A model generated the notes under the pieces. The model was not told where the DNA came from. It made no database searches and saw only the letters and a list, made by a program, of their open reading frames with translations. Both the position numbers and the translations under genes were made by a program. A stretch of DNA of 64,000 nt, from assembly GCF_900496995.4 (NCBI RefSeq), contig NC_044005.1, positions 17,799,363 through 17,863,362 on the forward strand, written 5' to 3'. Source of the stretch: Aquila chrysaetos chrysaetos (lineage: Eukaryota > Chordata > Aves > Accipitriformes > Accipitridae). Shown one piece after another: positions 21,376 through 33,300 of the stretch. Within the stretch, counting starts at the first letter, position 1, and each line of letters starts with the position of its first letter.

Positions 21376-24300
21376 AAATACCTACAGATGTTCCAGATAG
21401 TACTACTGGTCAGAAGGAAGAAGGTAGAAAAAATACAAAGGTAATGGCAAAATAGTACTTAAATATAATAAAGATCATTATAAACTGTAGCTGCTTCATT
21501 TTTTTCAGAATGTGCCAATACTTCTGATTCTGCAGAAAACATACCACAATGGAGAAACCCCAGGAGAAAAATAGCATTCAAGCTTGTGTAATCCTCCCAA
21601 CTACAACAGTGCAGTCTCCAAATGTAGTCCAGATGCTGATAAAAATACCAGGGGACAAGTGAAAAAGATTTAAGTTGAACCATTCTTTTCAGCAAAACCA
21701 ATATAATTTCATCAAAATGTATATTTTTAATGGCTATGGGTATAAGCTGGCAAAGACTTCACTCAGGAAAAGCAAAACAGAATGTTTTCTCTGGTATCAG
21801 GTAGCAGCATGTTTCTGCATCCATTTGACCAAGCGTAGTGCATCCTGTGAGCTGTGGTACCCAGATGAGCTCTCACACCCCTTGCACTTGCCAGGGCAGA
21901 GTGGCTTCCCTTGACCCTTCCTGAGGCTGGGTTATCTCCAGGCATAAGGATGCACTGCAGACTAGCCAAAACATGGATGGGGAGTAAGGGCTCCCCAGTG
22001 AGCCATGAACAGCTCACACTGAAATGAAGACTTGCTTTGTCTGTGCAAAGCAAAGCTCAATTTCCTATTCTGGGAAAGATTAAATGACTTTCTTCAGTAT
22101 ACGCTGCTGAAAAAAAAAAAAAAACCCAACATTTTCTGACTCTTCTTTCAGTTTTCATTCTAGAGAGAAAGTGTGAAAAGCTGACATTTTCTTCTCTTCG
22201 GAGATTAAGACTAACATCTAAACACTGAAAACATAAGCTTTTCTCTTCTGTCTTCAATTGCTAGAAGCCAACTGGAGAAAAGCGTTGCTGAACTCCCTGA
22301 GGAAGAGGATTTTTCTGCAGATCACCAAAAAAATGCATTACCTCCAGGAGGACAATGTATTAGGAACACCCTGGGCGAGGGTGATCGGCTGCTGGGCCTT
22401 CCTCTGTGGTTATCTTTCCTGGGAAATGTCAGTGGGATTTTCACCCCACCTGATAAAGCACAAACAAAGAGAGGGGACAGAAGATAACCATCCAGAAGAA
22501 ATTCTGAGCCATGGTGAAAAACAGTTTCACAAGCAAACCTGCAGCTGCTCCTTTCTCCGTGGATATTTTAGATGGGGATAAAGCACTGAATTATGCACCA
22601 TAGCTTACTTTTCCCTTGACTGGAGGACTAAGCAACAAAGAAAACAAAGAGTCAGAAATATGGGATGCCTTTAGGGCAGAAATAACAGGCTCCGTGGACA
22701 CCAGAGCCCGGGGGTGGGAGCTGGCTCTCCTCTGGGTGAAGCTGGATGGGGTGATGCCTTCCAGGAGCTCCCAGCATGTCTGCTCAGTGCTGGGAGACAC
22801 CCAGTCCAAAGGCAAGCTCCCCTAAAACAAGTCTAGTGTAGATAGTGGGTCCTAGGCACCAACTGGTTTGCTGCCCAGCAGTAAAATAGCTCTGTATTCA
22901 TGATGTGCTTACTAAAGAAAAAAGATGTAATAAGACTAAATTATCTGGCAAAACCAGTTTTAAAAATCTGTTTCCCCTTGTTGAATGCTATAGATCACCC
23001 GGTTTGCTGCCTCCTCAGAGAGATTTCTCTTTTTTATTTACCACTTAGGTACTGGGAAAATTCTTGCGCACCGTGGGGAAATGGAATAGATACTGATATT
23101 CAGTCATCAATCATTCTTATTTATGTTTTCAGTAAAAGTTCATACTGAATCTTTTCCATACTACATTTCACTGAAACTATTCACACATCTTTCAGGCTGA
23201 ACCTTGCTATTTTTCTCCCCATTCTCTCCCATGTGTACTTCCATACTTTTCTGTGGGTTTAACAGATCACCACAGCGTATTTTAAGCTTGAAGTTGAGGG
23301 CAGGGAACTAATAACTTTCACTGCACAGCATTTCTAGAGCATATGGGCAATTATGTAGTGTGTGTAAGCTGATACTGGTTTAAGCATGTCATAAATACAA
23401 GGAAGTGAAACTAAACTTGTACCAAAGTCTTCACTCAGTTACCCTAATTAATGCATGTAAGTGCCAGATATTGCCACCAGTCTCCTTATCAATACAAACA
23501 GCAACTTTTAGTGGTCATGAATAAAGACTATGCAAAGTATTCTATAATATTTAAAACAATATAGTCACTTAAATGCTTTAATCTTTATTGCAGGTTTCTT
23601 TTTCTGAGTAGCGGCAAATGTTTGCGTAGCCCAAGATTGTTCAATTAACATGAGCTAATGGACCTGCTCAGGAAAATGAATGGGACCAAAGTATTCATCA
23701 GAGCAGCCCATGCTTGTTGGGAATTACTGGGAAGTGAAACTGCTGTTCCAAGCAGGTGAGCAATGCCTGGACATACCTCTGGGTAAGTCCCATACATACT
23801 TTAGGAAGGGTCTGCCTACCTACATTTCATCAGCCCAGACCCAGGCAATTCTCTTTGGTTTTGACGAAAAATAAGTTAATAATGCATCATGCCTAGCTAA
23901 GAACCTTCATACACTCTAGGGACAACTGCGACCACTCTGTGCCTCCTTGGTGTGAGCGTCACCACCGGCTCCCACCCCAGCCTTAGTTCAGCTCAACAAG
24001 ACAATTCCTGCTCTGCTGTGCCCACGCAATCCACAGCGCCATCTCATGGCTTGCTTGGATTAGACCAAGGACAGACGTCTGCCAGAACAAGATTTCTTTT
24101 ATTTGGCTTTTTTTTAATTAAAGATAAGAGCGAACTGCTATGCCTCACTTATCTGACTGTTGGGACAGCGATGCGCAGGACTGGCCTGCCAGTCTGCTTG
24201 GACCTCCTGATGGCGCGTGGTCTTTCCACCATCTTCCCGCAACAGTACTGGGAGACATTTTCTTATGCCAAGAGTGCAAGAACAACCCGGTTTGCTCAGT

Positions 24301-25132
24301 GAAAAGCATCCATGATTTTTCTGTTCAGGGGACAAAGCTCTTACAAAGAGTTCATATGTAGAAGTATTTCTTGATGAACTCATCTCTCACATTCAAAAGG
24401 TGAGGATTACTTCTCATTCTTTCACTGCAAGCTGTTCCTAAGGCTGTGCTCCACACGGGAGAGATGACGATTGCTGCAGGAGATCCTCACATACGTGCAG
24501 GAGCAGGATCGGTTCCCCCTTCAGTACGGATGATCGCCCTTTGCCTCCCTTTATTTGTTGATAGGCCAACCAGCAGCACTCTTGATCTGGGGGAAACAGT
24601 AAATCCTTCGGGAAAACTCTGTACTTGGCAATACATACTGTTTACCTTTGATTCATTGATTACAGTGGGGCAGTGAAGTGTGTTCACATCAACAACAGAA
24701 GGTGGCTATTAAGGTGTATTTCCATGGTGGTTAATCCGTTACTAATTAAAAACCTTCAGCTGGAGAAGTTAACACTGCCAGCATTGATTATAATGAGTTC
24801 TACATAAACAGACACAACTTCGTCTTTACTGTTATGTGTAATTCCTACTCAAGCAGTAGTTTGGGGAAGTGGAGAGAAAAAGTATGTATGTGGGGGTCAC
24901 CCTCACACACATCTGCCTCCATTTACAGCCTTCCCCAGCTTTCCCCAGGTCCCCACCCCGTAGCCCCTCTGAGCTCCACAGGTCCCTCCCAGCCTCTGCA
25001 AAGGGGCAGAGGAGACTGTGTGCTTCTAAGTGAAAATAAGCCAACCTTAAAAAAAGAGCAATGAATTTTCAGAGCATTGGAAAAGCATAAAAAGTATCTT
25101 TCTTTAAAAAAAAAAGAGAGAGAGAAAAAAGA
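21376..25132. other. Intergenic, nothing recognised
   Basis: Unique sequence with one A-run near 22110. Small open frames (up to 116 codons, around 22.3, 22.7 and 24.0-24.3 kb) overlap each other on both strands and carry no recognised motif. Confidence 0.5.
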
Positions 25133-25330
25133 GTTAGGGAATTCTAGGCCACTGCGCCCAACTCCAGTTCTTGGAAAAATGCTGGAAATATTAGTAAGGC
25201 ATCTAGAAAATAACAAGATGATAAATAGCAAGAAAAAAAAGCAGGATGACAAAACGAAAATGGTTTTGTCAAAAACAAACCACATCAGACCAGCCTAATC
25301 CCCTCCAATGGCAGAGTAACAAGCCTTGTC
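25133..25330 (+). repeat. Old CR1 LINE fragment (reverse transcriptase region)
   Basis: One frame reads RPTPVLGKMLEILVRHLENN and another reads KTNHIRPA. These correspond to the start of the CR1 reverse transcriptase domain (the region reading [14 protein letters not shown] in younger copies). It is preceded by an A/GA-rich run at about 25103-25130. The fragment is short and diverged, so its boundaries are approximate. Confidence 0.55.
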
Positions 25331-27507
25331 ATTAGGAAATAGTTGAGCTAAAGTACAGCTTAGCTAAGCAATAGCGAGGTTATATTTAGGTTTAGTAAGG
25401 CGTTAGTGACTTACATGACATTTTCTTACATAAGGTACAGAAATATGTGCTGCAAGATTGGTGCGAGATTGGAAACCATTTTCAAAGGTTTTAGTGACCC
25501 AGCATTAAGGAGAAATCAGGCTTCCTGGGGGGTGTGCTCTGGGCATAGGGTGATTTAATATTTTCATTATCACTGGTATAAAGACACCAGGTATGACAGG
25601 AGGGGGAGGCAGAGTGCAGCCCAGGGGCAGGGTGCAGCAGCCAGGTACAGAAACTGGGGGGCTCCAGTTTTGCCTCTGGAGAAATGTAACGTCAAATCAG
25701 TGTCAGCGGAGCAGGACTCCAGCAGTCCCATCTCTGGCCAAAAAGCACATCATGGCCACCTTCGTCCTGGCATTTCCTAACTGTAGGAGTTTGCACTTAA
25801 TGTGTCCTGCCAAGGCGCCTGGCATGTGACAGCCGGTCCAAGAGTCCCAGATTTTATCACCTGCAGTATCCCGTACTACCTGTTTCTGCGGTGTCTAAGT
25901 ACATGATAATCACTATAGATAGTGGGTGGGACAAAAAATGAGATTCTGGGGGAAGAGAAGACAATGCAAATGCTGGTGCAATCAGCCTAACACACAGGTG
26001 ATGGTAGACTTACAGGGTTTAAAATCAAGCAAAATAATAAGCTAGTTTTCATAACTGCTGGGTATTCCTGTAAGTGGCCAGTCTCCAATTTCCTAGCCAT
26101 TTCAGAGAGATGTAAAGGCATCTTGGCAGAGGTATGTGCTTTTTAAGGAGGGATTTGAAAGAAGAAAGTGTATCCACAGGGCATGTGCAGAAGTTGGTAC
26201 CTTCTGGGCAGCTTTCAGGGTTTAAATCTTTTATGGATCATCCATCTCACAGTGCAGGGCAAGAGGTGTGCAGACATTTTAAAGCTGCAGAAACCTAGGG
26301 CTTTTCTTTGGTGAAAGAATCGGTCATTATCAAAATAAAGATCTAACACTGAGTGTGTTCAGATCACATAATTTTAGAGCACAGAAGCAACAGGTTCACT
26401 GTATCTTCCTCTTCCCCATGGTTCTCCAGAGACAACAATTGCAAACAGACACGGGGAGGAATGAAATTTGCCCAGATGAAAGATAGAGAACTGTCAACGT
26501 TTGTTCTCAGACCCACTCCTATATTGTTTATTCATGGCACAAGAGAGCAGAACCTGTCTACTCCGATAACAAAAAAATGTAAATGTACAAAACAAATTAG
26601 CATGCATTTGAACATTTTCCAAACTCTGTTCCTCTGTGCTATCAGATTTTGTCAATAATCAGAGACAGCTCTCCCCACCACAATCACACAAGTTCGTCTT
26701 TGGAGATGCTTTGTCTTGTCCTGAGGCTAGACAGCAAAGAATCAGACCAGTTGAGACACCCACAGTCATGCTTCCTGCATCTCTAAGGAAACAAATGGAG
26801 TTAAATCTCAACTGCTTGAATGCCCCACTAAGGACACATCTGAAGAATTACCATCTTAATGAGATATATGAAGGAAAATGACAGTATCAAGTGTTTCTGT
26901 GGCAGCAACTTCTAATTTTGAAATAGCCCGTTCAAGTTTGCCTGTTCCAAGGTTCACCATTTTCCTTCTCCCCTCCCACGCAGGATTTTAAAAAGCATAT
27001 CATTAGCAGGTCTTAATTACAGGCAGCTCTAGAGAAATCAAGGCAGCTACATGGATCCCTACTGAGATCATGATCACTGCCAGAAATTTTCAAAGTCTCC
27101 GAGGAGAAAAGCACAGTCAGTCCTGTGCAGTGCTGCAAGCCTGAGCCCAGGCAGCGTCACGGAGGGGTGCATGCCGCCTGCCATGGCTGTGGTGTGCTAG
27201 GAGCACGGCAGATGGTCCACCAGATTTGTTTGTTCCCAGTGTGCATACTGTGTGCTGCACTCTGGCAGAGTGCGCATCTAGGCAGCCGGCAGGGAGGCTG
27301 CCTGCTTGCCTTGTGCTGGCTCTGCTGGGGCATGCCAGAGGACGAGGGAGATGACACCTTCTTGGGGGGCTGAGTGTTTCAGGGAAAAGCCTCTGGAGTC
27401 ATGCGGTGAGAAGCAGAGGGAGGTTTCTCTGCAGGGTGAGCTGCAAACCTGCAGTGAGAGTGGAGACAGGGACTCCTGAGAGCGTGGTTTCACAGTCATT
27501 TTTATTA
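25331..27507. other. Intergenic, nothing recognised
   Basis: Unique sequence. Open frames up to 101 codons (26353-26658) have no recognisable domain. The segment 27120-27480 is somewhat GC-richer with overlapping frames on both strands, typical of chance. Confidence 0.5.
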
Positions 27508-27960
27508 GAAAAGTAGAATAATTTGGGTTGGAAGGCGCCTCTGGAGGTCATCCAATCCCACCACCTGCTCACAGCAGCACCAGCCTGGAATCTAGCTCAG
27601 GTTGCTCAGGGCCATGTCCAGCCAGGTTTTGGATGTCTCCAAGGATGGCAATTTCACATCCTCACAGGGTGACCTGCCCTTGTGTTTCACCTCCCTGTGA
27701 ACATTATTTTCCTTATATCTCATTTGCATTTACCTTGCTGCAGCTTGCATCCCCTGCCTTGCACACTACCACTGTGCACCTCTGGGTCTATCTTCTCCCT
27801 AATGTACCCCATTACATAGGGGAGGACAGACAGCAGGTATAGCCTCCCGCTTCGCCTTCTCTTCTCCAGGCTGAATAAGCCCAGGTCTCCCAGCCTCTCA
27901 CCACTTGTCCTGGGCTCCAGCCCCCTGACCATCCTGGAGAGATGGCAGGGATGCAGGAAG
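27508..27960 (-). repeat. CR1 LINE 3' fragment, minus orientation
   Basis: Read on plus, it begins AGAATAATTTGGGTTGGAAG and continues CATCCAATCCCACCACCTGC, the reverse complement of a CR1 3' end. It then runs into the reverse complement of the end of ORF2 (minus-strand reading RLGDLGLFSLEKRR). It is 5' truncated near 27960 and moderately diverged. Confidence 0.85.
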
Positions 27961-29845
27961 GTGAGACGCCTCTGGCAGCGGCATCCTGCACTTTGGTCAG
28001 GTTAAAGCAATTGTGAAACCACATCCTGAGAAGGGGAGGAAGCGAACTCAAAGCCAAATTTCAGAAGTGGTGGAAAGTAAGAGTCTCCTTGGGACCCGGA
28101 GGGTCTTTACTACATTGCAGAAAGAAACTGATGCTAGAGTGAAAGCAAGGGTAGGGACTCACTGCGGTGGCTTGGGGGACAATGCTATGTGTGTGTTCCC
28201 TTGTTGGAGCTGGAATTAACATCTGAGTGAGAGACTCCCTCTTGGAGTGAGCCCAGACATACCGTGTGGGACTGGCAGGGGGCAAGACCAGTGTACACAA
28301 TGAAATCAAGGAAGGAGCAACTTAAAAGTGAAGGTCAGCCCTATCTTCACTTGGAAGGACTGGAGCAGACACTTGACACAGTTGTACCTGATCTGTATGG
28401 CCACTGTGGGTAACTTGTTCCAGCAGGCCACTGCTGAACTACTTATGTAACCGTGAGTGCATTTCCCCTTGAAACACACCAAGAAACAGAGCTCCACAAA
28501 TTAAACATAGCCTGGCAGTGGAGAGAAAGATACAGCCTTCACCAGCTCCGCGCTGACATTTAATCTCAGTACTATTGTAGGAGGGATGTGTGTGCTCCCT
28601 GTACTCCAGAGGGCATCACCAGAACAGCAACCCATCGTGTTTTAAAATGGCTTTCAGGGTAATTAGTTAAATATTTTAAAAAGTTGAAAGTACTTCTCTG
28701 CCAGAGAAGCAAGCATACAGTTCTTCTAATTTAAATAATTAATTCTTTTTGGACTACAGTCAGCCTGCTTCCATGGGAATTCATGCTGGATGACTCTTGT
28801 TAATTTGCCAGTTTACTGAAAATGAAATAGTATTATTAAGATCCTGCAATAATAATAATAATTTAAAAAAACCCAAAGTAACTTGTGTTTCAAAGTAATA
28901 AGACACCTGATGTTCCAGACAAGATGAGCAAGTGGAAGGATTCCTAACGAACTGTCTTTCAAAATATCAGAGAAGTGCCTACATAATCCCGCTGCCTGCA
29001 CAAAAAGAGAGCTGCAAGTTCATATGCAACATATTCTGCCATCAAATATTGAAACAGAGTCCCTGCAAATTTCAGGATAATTTTTATGATTGGATGAAAG
29101 TGTTGTATACATGAGAGGAAAAAAAAATTGCTATCACATTGCATATAACATTGGATATTGATAAGGATTAGATTTTATTTCATTCGTTTTCCCTCTTGCA
29201 GTCCCATAGAAATGTCAGCAAGTAAAGGGCACTTTCAATTGCAAGACTAAACTGCTTGTAAACAAAGTCATGTTAAGTCAATTGTGTTTTTCTTCACTTT
29301 TCTCAGCAAGTTTACTCATAGCTGCAGTTTTTTTCTCATTGTGTTCTCGTTTGTCTCTTGGTGCATGTATTATTCATCTTCAGTCTGCACATGTTCTAGG
29401 TAAGGCTCTGTAATTTCAGAGGCTGTTTTCATTTGTTACTTTAAAGAGAAACAGGCTGCACGTGCCCAACTGCTGTTTTACCAGCTGGTAAACAATTCAA
29501 ACACATGTTCTAGCAGCCTGGATCAAAACTCATACTGAACTGCTCTACTTACCTTTGCACGGGTGAAAGGCATCCACAGAGGAGAAAGAGAGGAGAAGCC
29601 AGGAAAGAAAGGATTTGCAGCAGCTCCGACAGCTCTGTGTGCATGGAACCCTCCCTGCTGCACTTGCTGGTAGTTTGACATGTGTAAGGATACATGCTGG
29701 AAAACAGAGGAAAATAGATGCTTCCATTTGCCCCTAACCCCTGAGGAATGGCCCAGAGGAAAAACCCACCAAATACAGTTATCCTGTTATTGCAAAGCTT
29801 TTCTCTCTGAAAGATTCTTCCCTTAAAGTACACTACAAGAAAGAC
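27961..29845. other. Intergenic, nothing recognised
   Basis: Unique sequence with a short (AAT)n run near 28846-28862. No gene or repeat family was recognised. Confidence 0.5.
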
Positions 29846-30327
29846 ATTGAGGTGCTGGAGCACATCCAAAGAAGGGCAACGAAGCTGGTGGAGGGTCTAG
29901 AGCACGTGTCTTACGACGAGCGGCTGAGGGAACTGGGGCTGTTTAGCCTGGAGAGGAGGAGGCCGAGGGGAGACCTTATCGCTCTCTACAACTACCTGAA
30001 AGCAGGTTGTAGCAAGGTGTGTGTCAGTCTCTTCTCCTAAGTAACAAGTGATAGGACGGGAGGAAACGGCCTCAAGTTGTGCCAGAGGAGGTTTAGGTTG
30101 GATATTAGGAGACATTTCTTCACTGAAAGGGTTTTCCAGCATTGGAACAGGCTGCCCAGGGAAGTGGTTGAGTCACCATCCCTGGAGGTATTTAAAAGAC
30201 GTGTAAATGTGGTGCTTAGGGACATGGTTTAGTGGTGGACTTGGCAGTGTGAGGTTTACGGTTGGACTGGATGATCTTAAAGGTCTTTTCCAACCTAAAC
30301 AATTCTACAATTCTATGAGTCTGTGAA
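29846..30327 (+). repeat. CR1 LINE 3' end, well preserved
   Basis: It starts inside the end of ORF2 ([16 protein letters not shown], then [18 protein letters not shown]) and continues through the 3' untranslated region with GGCTGCCCAGGGAAGTGG. It ends at CCAACCTAAACAATTCTACAATTCTATGA, the CR1 octamer tail (positions 30290-30319). The good match to CR1 consensus motifs suggests a relatively young copy. Confidence 0.92.
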
Positions 30328-33300
30328 GTATAGCACCTTTTCTCCTGCAAACCCCTACCTCCCAAGGGGATGCTCCACCTGTTTGGAAGGTGTTCAGCTG
30401 GGCACTGACCTGTGAGCTTTTTCCAGTCCCTCAATTATACCCACATTAGCACAGCCCCTGTAGTTGCCCCTCCATGGGTGCTGCAGGAGCACAGCCTCCT
30501 GCATGGAGTTTGGCTTTAAGGAGGGATCATGTAAAGCATAGGTGGCCTGACCATATGGGTCCACCTCTGGGTGAAAGCATGCTCTGGTGTACCAGCCTGA
30601 CACTTCCTTGCCTGCATTTCGGCAGTGCCTGCACCTTGTGCCAGCCCACACTTGTGGAGCACAGGGCAACAGTTTGTCCTTCAGTCCATTGCTGCATGAG
30701 GTACTAGGTGACACCAATCTGGCTGGGGTGTGCTGGGTACCATGGGCTCCTGAGTGTCCATCTCTGCCATCATGTCGCCATCCCTATAACAACCCTCAGC
30801 CACTATGAACATCAGTACTACTGCTTTAATTTTAAGTTTACTAGCAATGTCCCTAGAAATTGGCCCTTATTAATGGCAATGTAGATAATTGAGAAATAGT
30901 GGATTATTTAAAACAAATATGCCAAATAAACGCTATTAAAAGTCTGGTGCAGAAGCAGCAAAAATATCTCGGTGCAAAATACTAAGATGAGAGCTGGCTG
31001 CAGCATGCATCCGGCTGTCTTTTCCTCAGGCTCTTGTCTAGTAATGTATGTGTTGTTTAATTTTACTCATTTCACTACTTCTACTGTATGAATTCATGCA
31101 GTTTACAGAAGTTAATGATGCACGTGAAGTATTTGCTAGAGTGAGGGACTGGATTCCCAGCAGGAGGATCTGCAGAAATGCAGGAGGACTCTTATGACTG
31201 TTGTAAGCAAAGGCAGGGTTTGGCCATGCATGTACAGCAAAAATCAGGTGCCTCCCCCCCAAAATTGTCTTCACTGTTTACTCTGCACCATTCCTAAAGT
31301 AATAACACTTGTCTGTCCTGGTTAATGTTTTCTAGAGGACGCTTTGTTTCATAATGCTATTTAACAGTATAAATAAGAGAGGGAGCTGCAGAGTAGTCCT
31401 AGCGAAGACAGCAGGATCCTTGGAAGCTGCTGTAAGTTGTGATTTTTTTTATTTCCTACAAAGACGTCAAAAGTGTATCCTCTTGTTGCATGCAATTGAT
31501 TTTAAGTCTTTCCTAGGGTTGTATCTTATATTGAAATCTGTCTTAGCAATTGTTCCAGTGATGAAGAGGCTTTTATTGGGTCAGCTGGATATAAAGTCAA
31601 CACAATTTAGGCATGGAGTTGCCTGCACATTGTCAGGTGGCTGGCAGGAGGAGTAAGAATCTAAAGGCCAGAGTAGGGTATCTAGTTGCCTTGCGGTGAA
31701 GCAAGGTGATCTCTGGAGCCAGCAAATCCTAAGCACCTAAAAATGGGTCTTTCCCAGGTGTACCTCCTGCTAGAAGAAACAGGCTCTGCTCCATTAAAAG
31801 CCTGAGAATGGGTGCTTAGAGCTTTTTTTTTAATGTATTGGTGATTCTTTTTAAGTAATTCAAGGTCTACAAGAAGTATTCTTGCTTAGGGAATGGGATA
31901 TCTAAGGTCTGCTTCCCTTTTAGATCAGACATCTCCTTATTGCTCTAATCATCAGATTACAGGATCATTGAGCAGGAAGGAGAGAAAATGGTGTTCTCCA
32001 CATGCTCAGGGGAGCTAAGATCAAAGCTGAGGCCAACCTGTTCATGGAGCCAGAGACTGGGCAGTGGTCAGGTGCACACTGGAAACTAATAACTGGGAAC
32101 CTGGTCTGATCTGTTCTTGAGATTGCTGCTGCTTTGTAGAGAGAAGAAAATCTCCTCTGTCCCACCTGACTGCCTTAACCACTGCACTGGTTCTTTCTTA
32201 CCTTCTTTTTTATCCTCTGGCGTCAGTGATGCTTCATCCCTGAGTATGTGCAGTATCTCAGGTTCAACAGCAAATACTGATGGTGGCCTGGTAGAAGACT
32301 GAGAGCTCGTGTTCACCTGTTTCCAGGTAAAAGGAGGCCTAGAAGTGAGTGATGCCACTCTCGGAGGGTGCGCTTCCCGGGTGAGCTCTCCAATGCTAAG
32401 CTGTCTTACAGAAGACAGATGACACTGGGAACAGCTCTGTGAACAGTCACACAGATTTCTAAAGGATAGTGTAAACTTGGCTTCCATGTTTCTGCTGCAA
32501 AAGCAATTGCTTTTAATGAAATAGTCACAGTGGTTGGATTCTCTGCAGAATCCAATGCCCTTGGCTTGTGCTTGCAATCTTCTCAGGGGCCTCAAGCACA
32601 GAGGCACCAAAACTCTGATTCACAAGAGAGGTAAATGTCTAGCTGATCAGTCTGGAAAGGCCCCTGAGCATGTCCAGGTGCATACAATGAGGTACGCAAA
32701 GAGCTTTCTGCCCAGTCAGGAAAGCCATGTGAGTTTGTAGTGCTCCTGCGAGTAGGCAGTCCTGGACAGTAGGCTTCTGAGGTAATTTTCTCACACACAG
32801 ATATGACTAGTCAAGCCTTTCTTTTGTGACTCTTTTTGTGTACTTGGGTGACTTTTTTTGGATATGGCCCTGAGTAGGTGAGATTAGTTCAGCAGACACC
32901 ACTGGTGGTGGTGGGCCATGTCTTGCTGGGCCTGGTGCTCTCACAGTGCAGCTTTCAGGAAACAGATTTCTCAGATTTCCTCATTTAGAAGCAATCAGGA
33001 GGGAAGCAGCACCATCTGGTGAGCAAACAGCTTTTCTATTGCTGCCTGCATATGTTTTTGAGCAGTGCAAATTTTCATGTTGTCTGAAATGAGATTATTG
33101 GTGAGGACCCCTTATGGGAGTAGCATGGGATGAATATTCATCTCCTAGACTATTACATGGCACTCCAAAGGCAGAAAATTGTCTTCAGAATTGTCTCTCC
33201 AAATCATAGAGATAAAAATCAGCCCTAAAGTGTACAAATTAGCTATATCCACAAAGAAGCAAGTTCTGTCAGTCAGAAAACTTAGTCCAGCTCACTTCCA

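Noticed and set aside
20607-21455. A 282-codon open frame that could be taken for a host gene
   Set aside because: It is CR1 reverse transcriptase fused to CR1 3' untranslated sequence, with an upstream stop and frameshift.
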